Below the pieces are notes generated by a model that was not told the origin of the DNA, searched no databases, and was given only the letters and a program-made list of their open reading frames with translations. Made by a program: the position numbers and the translations under genes. A stretch of 51,682 nucleotides of DNA from Caldovatus aquaticus (lineage in GTDB: Bacteria; Pseudomonadota; Alphaproteobacteria; Acetobacterales; Acetobacteraceae), in contig NZ_JAHZUY010000019.1 of assembly GCF_019458025.1 (NCBI RefSeq), positions 1-51,682 on the forward strand. Direction: 5' to 3'. Below are positions 1 to 8,244 of the stretch, in pieces. The first letter of the stretch is position 1, and each line of letters starts with the position of its first letter.

Positions 1-105
1 CCCGCCGCCGCCCCGCCCCCGCCGCCGCGCGACCTGCTCGCCCCCGGCGCCGCGCCGCCGCCTCCGCCGCCGCCCGATCTGCTCGCCCCGCCTCGCGGCG
101 GATGA
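1..105 (+). CDS. 3' end of an unknown gene with a proline-rich tail (partial)
   Basis: The first 34 codons in frame 1 are open and end at TGA 103-105. They encode a low-complexity proline/alanine tail in which a proline run followed by D-L-L-A-P occurs twice. Only this disordered C-terminus is inside the window, so the function cannot be named. The next gene starts 45 bp downstream on the same strand, so the two may be co-transcribed. The reading frame is chosen because it gives a repeated motif and a stop just before the next gene; the other frames give arginine-rich nonsense. Confidence 0.45.
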   Translation, partial: PAAAPPPPPRDLLAPGAAPPPPPPPDLLAPPRGG

Positions 106-150
106 CGCTCCGCGGTATGGTCGGCGTCCCATCGCCGTGAGCCCTGCCCG

Positions 151-1374
151 ATGACCGAGGAATTCCACCGCATCCGCCGCCTGCCGCCCTACGTCTTCGC
201 CGAGGTGAACGCCGCCAAGGCGAGGGCGCGCGCCGCCGGCGAGGACATCATCGATCTCGGCATGGGGAACCCGGACAGCCCGACGCCGCCGCACGTCGTC
301 GCCAAGCTGGTCGAGGCGGTGCAGGACCCGCGCACGCACCGCTACTCCGTCTCGAAGGGCATCCCCGGGCTGCGCAAGGCGCTCGCCGGCTACTACGCGC
401 GCCGCTTCGGCGTCACGCTCGACCCGGAGACGGAGGTCGTGGCCACCCTCGGCTCGAAGGAGGGGCTGGCGAACCTGGCGCAGGCGATCGCCTCGCCGGG
501 CGATACCATCCTGGTGCCGAACCCCTCCTACCCGATCCACCAGTTCGGCTTCATCATCGCCGGCGCCTCGGTGCGCTCGCTGCCCTGCACGCCCGACGAG
601 GCGATGCTGCGGGCGATGGACCGCGCGGTGCGCCATTCGGTGCCGAAGCCGACGGCGGTGATCGTCAACTTCCCCTCCAACCCGACCGCGCTGCTCGCCG
701 ACCTCGACTTCTACAAGGAGCTCGTCGCCTTCTGCCGCCGGCACGAGCTGTTCATCCTCTCCGACCTCGCCTACGCCGAGCTCTACTTCGGCGACCGCGT
801 GCCGCCCTCGGTGCTGCAGGTGCCGGGGGCGAAGGAGGTGACGGTGGAGTTCACCTCCATGTCCAAGACCTACAACATGCCGGGCTGGCGCATCGGCTTC
901 GCCGCCGGCAATCCGCGCCTGATCGCGGCGCTGGCGCGGGTGAAGAGCTACCTCGACTACGGCGCCTTCACCCCGATTCAGGTCGCCGCCGCCGCTGCGC
1001 TCAACGGGCCGCAGGATTGCGTCGAGCAGATGCGCAGGCTCTACCGCGAGCGGCGCGACGTGCTGGTGAAGGGGCTGCGCCAGGCCGGCTGGGAGGTGCC
1101 GGCGCCGGAGGGCAGCATGTTCGTCTGGGCGCCGATCCCGGAGCGCTTCCGCCACCTCGGCAGCGTCGAGTTCGCCAAGCTGCTGCTCGCCCGCGCGAAG
1201 GTCGCCGTCTCCCCGGGCCTCGGCTTCGGCGAGCACGGCGACGAGCACGTCCGCATCGCGCTGGTCGAGAACACGCAGCGCATCCGCCAGGCGCTGCGCG
1301 GCATCCGCGCCTTCCTCGCCGGCGACAACGCGGGACCCGCCGAGGCGCCGCAGCGGGAACTCACCGACGCATGA
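151..1374 (+). CDS. alaC: PLP-dependent aminotransferase, AlaC / LL-diaminopimelate aminotransferase-like
   Basis: Fold-type I class I/II aminotransferase of 407 residues, full length for the family. The Schiff-base lysine is K239 in SMSKTYNMPGWRIG, and R247 fits the arginine that binds the substrate carboxylate. N177 (SNPTA), D205 and Y208 are the usual PLP contacts. Enzymes of this clade in alphaproteobacteria transfer amino groups between alanine or related amino acids and 2-oxoglutarate, and are often annotated as LL-diaminopimelate aminotransferase. The stop overlaps the ATG of homoserine dehydrogenase (ATGA), so the two are translationally coupled, which suggests a role in aspartate-family or alanine metabolism. 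The exact substrate cannot be read from sequence. Confidence 0.9.
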   Translation: MTEEFHRIRRLPPYVFAEVNAAKARARAAGEDIIDLGMGNPDSPTPPHVVAKLVEAVQDPRTHRYSVSKGIPGLRKALAGYYARRFGVTLDPETEVVATLGSKEGLANLAQAIASPGDTILVPNPSYPIHQFGFIIAGASVRSLPCTPDEAMLRAMDRAVRHSVPKPTAVIVNFPSNPTALLADLDFYKELVAFCRRHELFILSDLAYAELYFGDRVPPSVLQVPGAKEVTVEFTSMSKTYNMPGWRIGFAAGNPRLIAALARVKSYLDYGAFTPIQVAAAAALNGPQDCVEQMRRLYRERRDVLVKGLRQAGWEVPAPEGSMFVWAPIPERFRHLGSVEFAKLLLARAKVAVSPGLGFGEHGDEHVRIALVENTQRIRQALRGIRAFLAGDNAGPAEAPQRELTDA

Positions 1375-2663
1375 CCCGCCCGCTCGCCGTCGCGGTCGCC
1401 GGCCTGGGCACGGTCGGCGCCGGGGTCCTCGCGCTGCTGCGCGAGAACGCGCCGCTGATCGCCGCGCGCGCCGGGCGGCCGATCGCCGTCACCGCCGTCT
1501 CCGCCCGCGACCGCGCCAAGGACCGCGGCGTGCCGCTCGCCGGCCTGCGCTGGTACGAGGACCCGGTGGCGCTCGCCGCCGACCCGGGCGTGGACGTGGT
1601 GGTGGAGCTGATCGGCGGCAGCGAGGGCCCGGCCCGCGCCCTGGTCGAGGCCGCCTTGCGCGCCGGCAAGCCGGTGGTCACGGCGAACAAGGCGCTGCTC
1701 GCGGTGCACGGCGCGGCGATCGCCGGGCTCGCCGAGGCGCGCGGCGTGCCGATCGCCTTCGAGGCCGCGGTGGCCGGCGGCATCCCGGCAATCAAGCTGC
1801 TGCGCGAGGGGCTGGCGGCGAACCGCATCCGGCACGTCGCCGGCATCCTCAACGGCACCTGCAACTACATCCTGACCACGATGCGCGAGCACCGGCGCGA
1901 ATTCGCCGAGGCGCTCGCGGAGGCGCAGCGGCTCGGCTACGCCGAGGCCGACCCCTCCTTCGACATCGACGGGGTGGACGCGGCGCACAAGCTCGCGATC
2001 CTCGCCGCGCTCGCCTTCGGCCGGCCGGTGGACCTCGCCGCGGTGCATGTCGAGGGCATCCGCGAGATCTCGGCGCTCGACATCGCGCTGGCCGAGGAGC
2101 TGGGCTACCGGATCAAGCTGCTCGGCATCGCGAGGCGCGAGGAGGGCGGCATCTCCACCCGCGTCCATCCCTGCATGGTGCCGGCGGCGGCGCCGATCGC
2201 GCGGGTGGACGGGGTGTTCAACGCCGTGGTGGCGGAGGGCGACTTCGTCGGGCGCATCGTGATCGAGGGGCGGGGCGCCGGCGCCCGCCCGACCGCGAGC
2301 GCGGTGGTCGCCGACCTGATCGACCTCGCGCGCGGGCGGCACACCCCGGTCTGGGGCGCCGCCAACGGCGCGCTGGACACGACGCCCGCGGTGCCGATGG
2401 AGCGCCATGTCGGCGCCTACTACCTGCGCCTGATGGTGGTGGATCGCCCGGGCGTGATCGCCGACGTGACCGGGGTGCTGCGCGACCTGCAGATCAGCCT
2501 GGAATCCATGCTGCAGCGCGGCCGCGCCCCGGGCGAGGCGGTGCCGGTGGTGCTGGTGACCCACGACACCGAGGAGGCGGCGATGCGCGAGGCGCTGCGG
2601 CGCATCGCCGCGCTCGACGCGGTGCTGGAGAAGCCGGTCCTGATCCGAATCGAGCCTTTGTAG
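1371..2663 (+). CDS. hom: Homoserine dehydrogenase
   Basis: NAD(P)-dependent reduction of aspartate semialdehyde to homoserine, at the branch to threonine, methionine and isoleucine. The 430-residue protein starts with a Rossmann motif (GLGTVG, residues 11-16) and has the conserved TANKALL segment with K107 in the nucleotide/substrate region. The catalytic domain holds GGIPAIKLLREGL and the NGTCNYILTTM segment. The last 80 residues form an ACT domain (starting at VVDRPGVIADVTGVL), the usual site of threonine feedback control. The ATG at 1371 lies inside the stop region of the upstream aminotransferase, and translation from there gives a standard N-terminus; the longer in-frame extension back to 1017 is only a shadow. 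Confidence 0.96.
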   Translation: MTRPLAVAVAGLGTVGAGVLALLRENAPLIAARAGRPIAVTAVSARDRAKDRGVPLAGLRWYEDPVALAADPGVDVVVELIGGSEGPARALVEAALRAGKPVVTANKALLAVHGAAIAGLAEARGVPIAFEAAVAGGIPAIKLLREGLAANRIRHVAGILNGTCNYILTTMREHRREFAEALAEAQRLGYAEADPSFDIDGVDAAHKLAILAALAFGRPVDLAAVHVEGIREISALDIALAEELGYRIKLLGIARREEGGISTRVHPCMVPAAAPIARVDGVFNAVVAEGDFVGRIVIEGRGAGARPTASAVVADLIDLARGRHTPVWGAANGALDTTPAVPMERHVGAYYLRLMVVDRPGVIADVTGVLRDLQISLESMLQRGRAPGEAVPVVLVTHDTEEAAMREALRRIAALDAVLEKPVLIRIEPL

Positions 2664-2689
2664 GCTCCCGCCTCCGGGCCGTTCCGCGC

Positions 2690-2695
2690 TAGTCT
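2690..2695 (+). promoter_or_regulatory. Candidate -10 element upstream of glpX (TAGTCT)
   Basis: A CTAG-containing hexamer lies 28 nt before the glpX start codon. The same arrangement, CTAG 29 nt before ATG, is seen upstream of the genes at 6028 and 15417. No convincing -35 box is visible here, so this is a weak call resting on the recurrent spacing. Confidence 0.25.
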
Positions 2696-2720
2696 GCGCC
2701 CCGATTCGGAGGACGCAGCC

Positions 2721-3728
2721 ATGGCCGAGACGAACGACGCCGGCGCCCCGCCGCCCGGCATGGTGGTGGATCGCAACCTCGCCCTCGAGCTGGTGCGGGT
2801 GACCGAGGCCGCGGCGCTGGCCGCGAGCCGCTGGATGGGCCGCGGCGACAAGAACGCCGCCGACGGCGCCGCGGTGGACGCGATGCGCCGCGCCTTCGAC
2901 ACGGTCGCGATCAGCGGCACCGTGGTGATCGGCGAGGGCGAGATGGACGAGGCGCCGATGCTCTACATCGGCGAGAAGATCGGCCTCGGCGGGCCGGAGG
3001 TGGACATCGCCGTGGACCCGCTCGAGGGCACCTCGATCACGGCGAAGGGCGGGCCGAACGCGATGGCCGTGGTGGCGCTCGCGCCGAAGGGCGGCTTCCT
3101 GCACGCGCCCGACATCTACATGGACAAGATCGCGGTCGGCCCCGGCCTGCCGCCGGGCGTGGTGGACCTCGACGAGACGCCGGAGAGGAACCTGCGCGAG
3201 CTTGCCAAGGCCAAGAAGACCGACATCTCGGACCTGGTCGTCTGCCTGCTCGACCGCGACCGGCACAAGGAGAAGATCCGCGCCATCCGCGCCGCCGGGG
3301 CGCGCATCATGCTGATCCCCGACGGCGACGTCGCCGGCGTGGTCGCGGTCTCGCAGCCGGAGACGGGGGTGGACATGTATCTCGGCTCCGGCGGCGCGCC
3401 GGAGGGGGTGCTGGCGGCGGCGGCGCTGCGCTGCATCGGCGGGCAGATGCAGGGCCGGCTGCTGTTCGAGAACGAGGAGCAGATCGCGCGCGCCCGCGCG
3501 ATGGGCATCACCGACCCGAACCGCAAGTACGAGCTCGAGGACATGGCGCGCGGCGAGGTGATGTTCGCCGCCACCGGCGTCACCACGGGCGCGATGCTGC
3601 GCGGCGTGCGGCGCTTCGCGGGCGGCGCGATCACGCATTCCATCGTCATGCGCTCGAAGTCGGGGACGGTGCGCTACATCGAGGGGCACCACAACTTCGC
3701 CACCAAGCCGCGCGCCTTCGTCTCGTGA
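2721..3728 (+). CDS. glpX: Class II fructose-1,6-bisphosphatase
   Basis: Hydrolyses fructose 1,6-bisphosphate to fructose 6-phosphate in gluconeogenesis; in related bacteria the GlpX type may also act on sedoheptulose bisphosphate. The 335 residues match the family length. Metal and substrate motifs are visible: GEGEMDEAPM (71-80), DPLEGTS (99-105), and the TTGAMLRGVRR segment near the C-terminus. A good ribosome site, GGAGGA at 2708-2713, sits 7 nt before the ATG and fixes the start. It follows hom by 57 bp and precedes recJ, an order shared by many alphaproteobacteria. Confidence 0.96.
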   Translation: MAETNDAGAPPPGMVVDRNLALELVRVTEAAALAASRWMGRGDKNAADGAAVDAMRRAFDTVAISGTVVIGEGEMDEAPMLYIGEKIGLGGPEVDIAVDPLEGTSITAKGGPNAMAVVALAPKGGFLHAPDIYMDKIAVGPGLPPGVVDLDETPERNLRELAKAKKTDISDLVVCLLDRDRHKEKIRAIRAAGARIMLIPDGDVAGVVAVSQPETGVDMYLGSGGAPEGVLAAAALRCIGGQMQGRLLFENEEQIARARAMGITDPNRKYELEDMARGEVMFAATGVTTGAMLRGVRRFAGGAITHSIVMRSKSGTVRYIEGHHNFATKPRAFVS

Positions 3729-3810
3729 GCGCCGCCATGGCGCCCGGCGCAGGGGCGGAAGGCCCGGCCGCGGCCGGCGGCGCGCCGCGGCGCGCGGGGG
3801 GCGGCGCGTG

Positions 3811-5601
3811 ATGGACGGCCTCGACGCGGCCGCGCCCGTGCTCGGCGTCGCCCGCAGCGTCACCGGGCGGCGCTGGGTCTGGCGCCTCGGCGACGCGCGC
3901 ACCGGGCTCGGCATCGCGCAGCGCCTCGGTGTCGCCGAGGTGGTCGGGCGGCTGCTCGCCGGCCGCGGCGTCGGCGTCGAGGACGCCGGGCACTTCCTCG
4001 AGCCGACGCTGCGCGTCCTGCTGCCCGACCCCTCCTCGCTCGCCGACATGGACGCCGCTGCCGACCGCCTGGCGCGGGCGGTGCGCGCGGGCGAGCGGGT
4101 CGCGGTGTTCGGCGACTACGACGTGGACGGCGCCTGCGCCGGCGCGCTGATCGTGGGCTTCCTGCGCGACCTCGGCTGCGAGGTGCTGCCCTACGTCCCC
4201 GACCGGCTGAAGGAGGGCTACGGCCCCAACGCGCCCGCCATCGCCGCGCTGTGCGACGCGGGCGCGACCCTGATCGTCTGCGTGGACTGCGGCATCGCCG
4301 CCCACGCGGCGCTGGAGGCGGCGCGCGGGCGCGCCGACGTGGTGGTGCTCGACCACCACAAGGCGGAGGGGCCGCCGCCGCCCGTCCTCGCCGCGGTGAA
4401 CCCGAACCGGCTCGACTGCCGCTCCGGCCTCCGCCACGTCTGCGCCGCGACGGTCGCCTTCCTCGCCGCGGTCGCGACGGTGCGCAGCCTGCGCCGCGCC
4501 GGCTGGTTCGCGCGCATGGGCGAGCCGAACCTGCTCGGCCTGCTCGACCTCGTGGCGCTGGCGACGGTGTGCGACGTGATGCCGCTGACCGGCCTCAACC
4601 GCGCCCTCGTCGCGCAGGGGCTGAAGGTGATGGCGCGGCGCGAGCGGCCCGGCATCGCCGCGCTGCTCGAGGTGGCGGGCAGCCGCGACGCGCCGACCGC
4701 GCACACCCTCGGCTTCGTGCTCGGCCCGCGCATCAACGCCTCCGGCCGCATCGCCGAGCCCGATCTCGGCCTGCGCCTCCTGCTCTGCGACGATCCGGTC
4801 GAGGCGCGCGCCATGGCCGAGCGGCTCGATGCGGTGAACCGCCGCCGCCAGGAGGTCGAGGGCGAGGTGCTCGGCGCCGCCTTCGCCGAGGCGGAGCGCC
4901 AGGCGGAGGCGGGCCGGCCGGTGCTGCTGGTCTGCGGCGCGGGCTGGCATCCCGGCGTCGTCGGCATCGTCGCCGGCCGGCTGCGCGAGCGGTTCAACCG
5001 CCCCGCCTGCGTGGCCGGCCTTGCGGGCGGCATCGCCAAGGGCTCGGGACGGTCGGTGCCGGGGGTGGATCTCGGCGCGGCGGTGATCGCGGCGCGCCAG
5101 GCGGGGCTGCTCGAGACCGGCGGCGGCCACGCCATGGCCGCCGGCTTCTCCTATCTCGCCGAGCGGCAGGAGGCGGTGCACGCCTTCCTCAGCGAGCGGC
5201 TCGCCCACGCCGCCGCCCTGCCGGCGGCGGCCGATCTGCTGGTCGAGGGCGCGCTCGGCGTGCCCGCCGCCACCGCCGACCTGGCGCGGGAGGTGGAGCG
5301 CCTCGCCCCCTTCGGCCCGGGCAACGAGGAGCCGGTCTTCGCCATCGCCCGCGCCCGCGTGGTGCGCGCCGACCGCGTCGGGCGCGAGGGCGCGACGGTG
5401 CGCGCGATCGTCGAGGGCGAGGGGGGCGGGCGGCTCAAGACCATCACCTTCCGCGCCAAGGATGGCCCGCTGGCGCAGCTCCTGCTCGCCGGGGACCGCG
5501 TGCCGCTGCACCTGTGCGGGCACCTGCGCGCGGAGCGCTGGAACGACGAGGTGACCGCCTGCCTGCAGGTGGTGGACGCGGCACCGGCTGGCGCACGATG
5601 A
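3811..5601 (+). CDS. recJ: Single-stranded-DNA-specific 5'-3' exonuclease RecJ
   Basis: RecJ degrades single-stranded DNA 5' to 3' in RecF-pathway recombination, base excision and mismatch repair. The 596-residue product has the DHH phosphoesterase motifs in order: DYDVDG (102-107), VDCG near 148 and DHH (181-183). The DHHA1 domain carries GGGHAMAAGF starting near residue 437, and an OB-like C-terminal domain follows. A GTG codon lies directly before the chosen ATG at 3808, so the true start could be one codon longer. An ~80-bp GC-rich leader separates it from glpX. A two-hairpin repeat begins 26 bp after the stop. Confidence 0.95.
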   Translation: MDGLDAAAPVLGVARSVTGRRWVWRLGDARTGLGIAQRLGVAEVVGRLLAGRGVGVEDAGHFLEPTLRVLLPDPSSLADMDAAADRLARAVRAGERVAVFGDYDVDGACAGALIVGFLRDLGCEVLPYVPDRLKEGYGPNAPAIAALCDAGATLIVCVDCGIAAHAALEAARGRADVVVLDHHKAEGPPPPVLAAVNPNRLDCRSGLRHVCAATVAFLAAVATVRSLRRAGWFARMGEPNLLGLLDLVALATVCDVMPLTGLNRALVAQGLKVMARRERPGIAALLEVAGSRDAPTAHTLGFVLGPRINASGRIAEPDLGLRLLLCDDPVEARAMAERLDAVNRRRQEVEGEVLGAAFAEAERQAEAGRPVLLVCGAGWHPGVVGIVAGRLRERFNRPACVAGLAGGIAKGSGRSVPGVDLGAAVIAARQAGLLETGGGHAMAAGFSYLAERQEAVHAFLSERLAHAAALPAAADLLVEGALGVPAATADLAREVERLAPFGPGNEEPVFAIARARVVRADRVGREGATVRAIVEGEGGGRLKTITFRAKDGPLAQLLLAGDRVPLHLCGHLRAERWNDEVTACLQVVDAAPAGAR

Positions 5602-6027
5602 GGTTCCTCGCGCGGCGGGCGGCGCCCAGAGCGGATCGCGGACGGCCGGGGACAGCCGGGAGCGTGGATCCGCTCGACAGACGATGCGCCGGCGCCGTTG
5701 CCGCGAGCCCGGCCGAGCGGAAACGGCTCTAGCCGGGCGGGGGCGGCGCCGGCCGGGGCTGCGGGCTGGGCCACCGGGCCGAGGCGCGGCCGTGCGGCAG
5801 GGCCCGCGGCGCCCCTGCGGCCGTGCGCCCCCGGCCCCGTGGCGGGCGGTGCGGACCGGTCCGGCCTCTCGCGCTGAACCGCCCGCGCCGCGCCGGTTCG
5901 CCGCGGCCGCCCCGACCGCCGGCGGCGATCGCCGCGCCGCCGCCTCGCCTCACATTTCCGCGAGCGAGCCCGTTTCGTCGCCGCGCGGGGCGTGCTAGGG
6001 CAGGGGCCGCGTGATGAATCGCCCCCG
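5602..6027. other. Intergenic region with one two-hairpin repeat
   Basis: This 426-bp gap between recJ and the acyltransferase gene holds the repeat at 5628-5732 described separately. The rest is GC-rich sequence in which every open frame is arginine/proline shadow. A candidate -10 (TAGGGC, 5996-6001) with TTTCGT at 5973-5978, 17 bp upstream, could drive the lipid A genes. I see no gene or RNA in it. Confidence 0.6.
5628..5732 (+). repeat. Two-hairpin interspersed repeat, reference copy
   Basis: A ~105-bp element built from two inverted repeats. The left hairpin pairs GCGGATC (5631-5637) with GATCCGC (5667-5673). The right hairpin pairs GCCGTT (5694-5699) plus CCGC (5701-5704) with GCGG (5717-5720) plus AACGGC (5722-5727). 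It ends in CTCTAG. Near-identical or degenerate copies in both orientations occur at 35106-35212, 35203-35325, 35348-35453, 49095-49194, 51300-51363 and, as a half copy, 15332-15390. It lies just downstream of recJ and has no coding potential, and no T-tract marks it as a classical terminator. Confidence 0.8.
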
Positions 6028-6753
6028 ATGCTCCGGCGGCTGACCCGCCTTCCCGCGGTCCAGGCGATGCTCGCCTGGCTGCTCGGCCACTATCTCGCCC
6101 TGGTGATCCGGACCACGCGCTGGTCCGTGGTGGGCGGGGGGCACGGCCTGCCCTTCCTCCGCTGCCGCACCCCGGTCGTGATCGCCTTCTGGCACGAGCG
6201 CCTGGCGGTGGTCCCCGCCTTCGCGGTGCTGGCGCGCCGCCTGTTTCCCGGGGCGGGCATCCGGCCGCACGTGCTGGTCTCGCGCCATCGCGACGGCCGC
6301 TTCATTGGCGCGGCGGTCCGGCGGTTCGGCCTCGCGACGGTGCACGGATCGTCCTCGCGCGGCGCCGCCGCCGGCGCGCGCGCGCTGGTGCGCGCCCTCC
6401 GCGCGGGCGAGATCGTCGCCATCACGCCGGACGGGCCGCGCGGCCCGCGCCGCGTGGCGGCGCCGGGCGTGGCGCAGCTCGCCGCGGTCTGCGGCGTGCC
6501 GGTCCTGCCGGTCGCGGCGGCGACCTCGGCCCGGCGCATCCTCGCCCGCACCTGGGACCGCATGGTGTTCCCGCTGCCCTTCGGCCGTGGCGTGCTCGCG
6601 ATCGGCGCGCCGATCGCGGTGCCGCGCGACGCGCCGGAGCGGGCGTTGCCGGCCATCGCGGCGGCGCTGACCGCCGCCTGCGACGTCGCCGATGCCGCCG
6701 TCGCCGATCCGGTGGCGCATCCGGCCACGCCCTGGCGGAGCGTCCTGCCGTGA
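6028..6753 (+). CDS. DUF374-family lysophospholipid acyltransferase-like protein
   Basis: 241-residue member of the DUF374 LPLAT-like family, found next to waaA and lpxK in many alphaproteobacteria and presumed to acylate lipid A or a related lipid at the inner membrane. Visible features are a hydrophobic N-terminal segment (residues 9-27), the catalytic-type WHE at 55-57 with an SRHRDGR stretch at 85-91, and the family motif ITPDGPRGP (132-140). I chose ATG 6028, where family similarity begins, over an in-frame GTG at 5992 that would add 12 unlikely residues. The substrate is inferred from neighbours only. Confidence 0.85.
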   Translation: MLRRLTRLPAVQAMLAWLLGHYLALVIRTTRWSVVGGGHGLPFLRCRTPVVIAFWHERLAVVPAFAVLARRLFPGAGIRPHVLVSRHRDGRFIGAAVRRFGLATVHGSSSRGAAAGARALVRALRAGEIVAITPDGPRGPRRVAAPGVAQLAAVCGVPVLPVAAATSARRILARTWDRMVFPLPFGRGVLAIGAPIAVPRDAPERALPAIAAALTAACDVADAAVADPVAHPATPWRSVLP

Positions 6754-6844
6754 GCCCGGCCGCCGTGCCGCGGCCGGGCCAGGGGGGCGGACGGGCGGCC
6801 CGGGACGTTGTCGCGCGCTCCGCGCGCCGCGGCGGGCGGCGGCG

Positions 6845-8236
6845 ATGACCGGGCCCGCCGCGCTCCTGTGGCGGGCGGCCGGGACGCTGGCCGCGCCGCT
6901 GCTGCCCTTCTATCTCCGCCGCCGCGCCCGCGCCGGCCGCGAGATCGCCGAGCGCCTGGCGGAGCGTCGCGGTGTCGCGGGCGGGCCGCGCCCGCCCGGG
7001 CGGCTGCTCTGGATCCACGCGGCGAGCGTCGGCGAGACGCTCTCGGTGCTGCGCCTGATGGACGCGCTCGCCGCGCGGCTGCCCGACCTCGCCTTCCTGG
7101 TCACGACCGGCACCGTGACCTCGGCCGGGCTGCTCGCGCAGCGCCTGCCGGCCGCGCTCGCGCCGCGGCTGCTGCACCGTTTCGTGCCGCTCGACGTGCC
7201 GGCCTGGACGGCGCGCTTCCTCGATTCCTGGCGTCCCGACGCCGGCGTGTTCGTCGAGAGCGAGCTGTGGCCGAACCTGATCGCCGCGGCGCACGCGCGC
7301 GGCATCCCGCTCGCCCTGGTCAACGCCCGGCTCTCCGCCCGCTCGGCCCGGCTCTGGGGGCGCGGCGCGCCGGGGCTGGCGCGCGCGCTGCTCGGCGGGT
7401 TCCGCCTCGTGCTGGCGCAGTCGCAGGCCGATGCCGAGCGCCTCGCCGCGCTCGGCGCCCCGCGCGCGGCCTGCTGGGGGAACCTGAAATACGCCGCCGA
7501 CCCGCTTCCCGCCGACCCGGCCGAACTGGAGCGGCTGCGCCGGCTGACGGCCGGGCGCGAGATCCTGCTCGCCGCCAGCACCCATCCGGGAGAGGAGGTG
7601 CTGGCCCTGGTCGCGCATCAGCGCCTCGCCGCGCTCTATCCGCGGCTGCTGACTATCCTCGTGCCGCGCCATCCGCAGCGCGGGGAGGCGGTGGCGCTGG
7701 AGGCCGACGGGCTGGTCGGCCGCGACGCCGAGGCGCCGCGGCTGCGCGTGGCGCGCCGCGCGGCGGGGCAGGAGCCGGGGCCGGGCACGGTGGTCTATGT
7801 CGCCGACACGCTGGGCGAGCTCGGCCTGTTCTACCGGCTCGCCTCGGTCGCGCTGGTCGGCGGCTCGCTGGTCCGGCACGGCGGGCAGAACCCGCTGGAG
7901 CCGGCGCGGCTCGGCTGCCCGATCCTGCTCGGGCCGCACACCTGGAACTTCGCCGAGCCGGTGGCGCGGCTGGTGGCGGCGGGCGGGGCGGTGCAGCTCG
8001 CCCCGGGCGCGGACCTCGCCACCGCGCTGGCCCGCGAGGCGGCCGCCGTGCTAAGGGACCCTCACCGCGCGCGGGCCATGACGGCCGCTGCCGCCGCGGT
8101 CGCCGCCGATCAGGCCGGCCTGCCGGCCCGCATGGCGGAGGCGCTCGCCGAGGCGCTGCTGCTGTCGCCGCGACCGTCGTCGGTCGCGACGGAGTCGGGG
8201 CCGGTCCCGGCGGCGCAGGAAAGGGAGAGGGACTGA
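6845..8236 (+). CDS. waaA: 3-deoxy-D-manno-octulosonic acid (Kdo) transferase
   Basis: Transfers Kdo from CMP-Kdo to the lipid A precursor at the cytoplasmic face of the inner membrane. The 463-residue protein shows the GT30 layout: an N-terminal membrane anchor (residues 6-23), the catalytic glutamate in HAASVGE (E64), the N-terminal half ending near ESELWPNLI, and a C-terminal CMP-Kdo-binding half with STHPGEE, VPRHPQR and GGSLVRHGGQNPLEPA. The start at ATG 6845 removes an arginine-rich shadow extension. It is followed by lpxK 8 bp downstream, so acyltransferase, Kdo transferase and lipid A 4'-kinase form one lipid A unit. Confidence 0.95.
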   Translation: MTGPAALLWRAAGTLAAPLLPFYLRRRARAGREIAERLAERRGVAGGPRPPGRLLWIHAASVGETLSVLRLMDALAARLPDLAFLVTTGTVTSAGLLAQRLPAALAPRLLHRFVPLDVPAWTARFLDSWRPDAGVFVESELWPNLIAAAHARGIPLALVNARLSARSARLWGRGAPGLARALLGGFRLVLAQSQADAERLAALGAPRAACWGNLKYAADPLPADPAELERLRRLTAGREILLAASTHPGEEVLALVAHQRLAALYPRLLTILVPRHPQRGEAVALEADGLVGRDAEAPRLRVARRAAGQEPGPGTVVYVADTLGELGLFYRLASVALVGGSLVRHGGQNPLEPARLGCPILLGPHTWNFAEPVARLVAAGGAVQLAPGADLATALAREAAAVLRDPHRARAMTAAAAAVAADQAGLPARMAEALAEALLLSPRPSSVATESGPVPAAQERERD

Positions 8237-8244
8237 CCGAGCCC

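Noticed and set aside
1041-4049. A 1002-codon open frame on the minus strand
   Set aside because: It is antisense to hom, glpX and the alaC end, is rich in Arg/His/Ala and has no motif; stop codons are rare in this GC-rich antisense phase.
5992-6027. GTG 5992 as start of the DUF374 acyltransferase
   Set aside because: It overlaps the candidate -10 element and adds 12 residues absent from the family pattern; ATG 6028 fits better.
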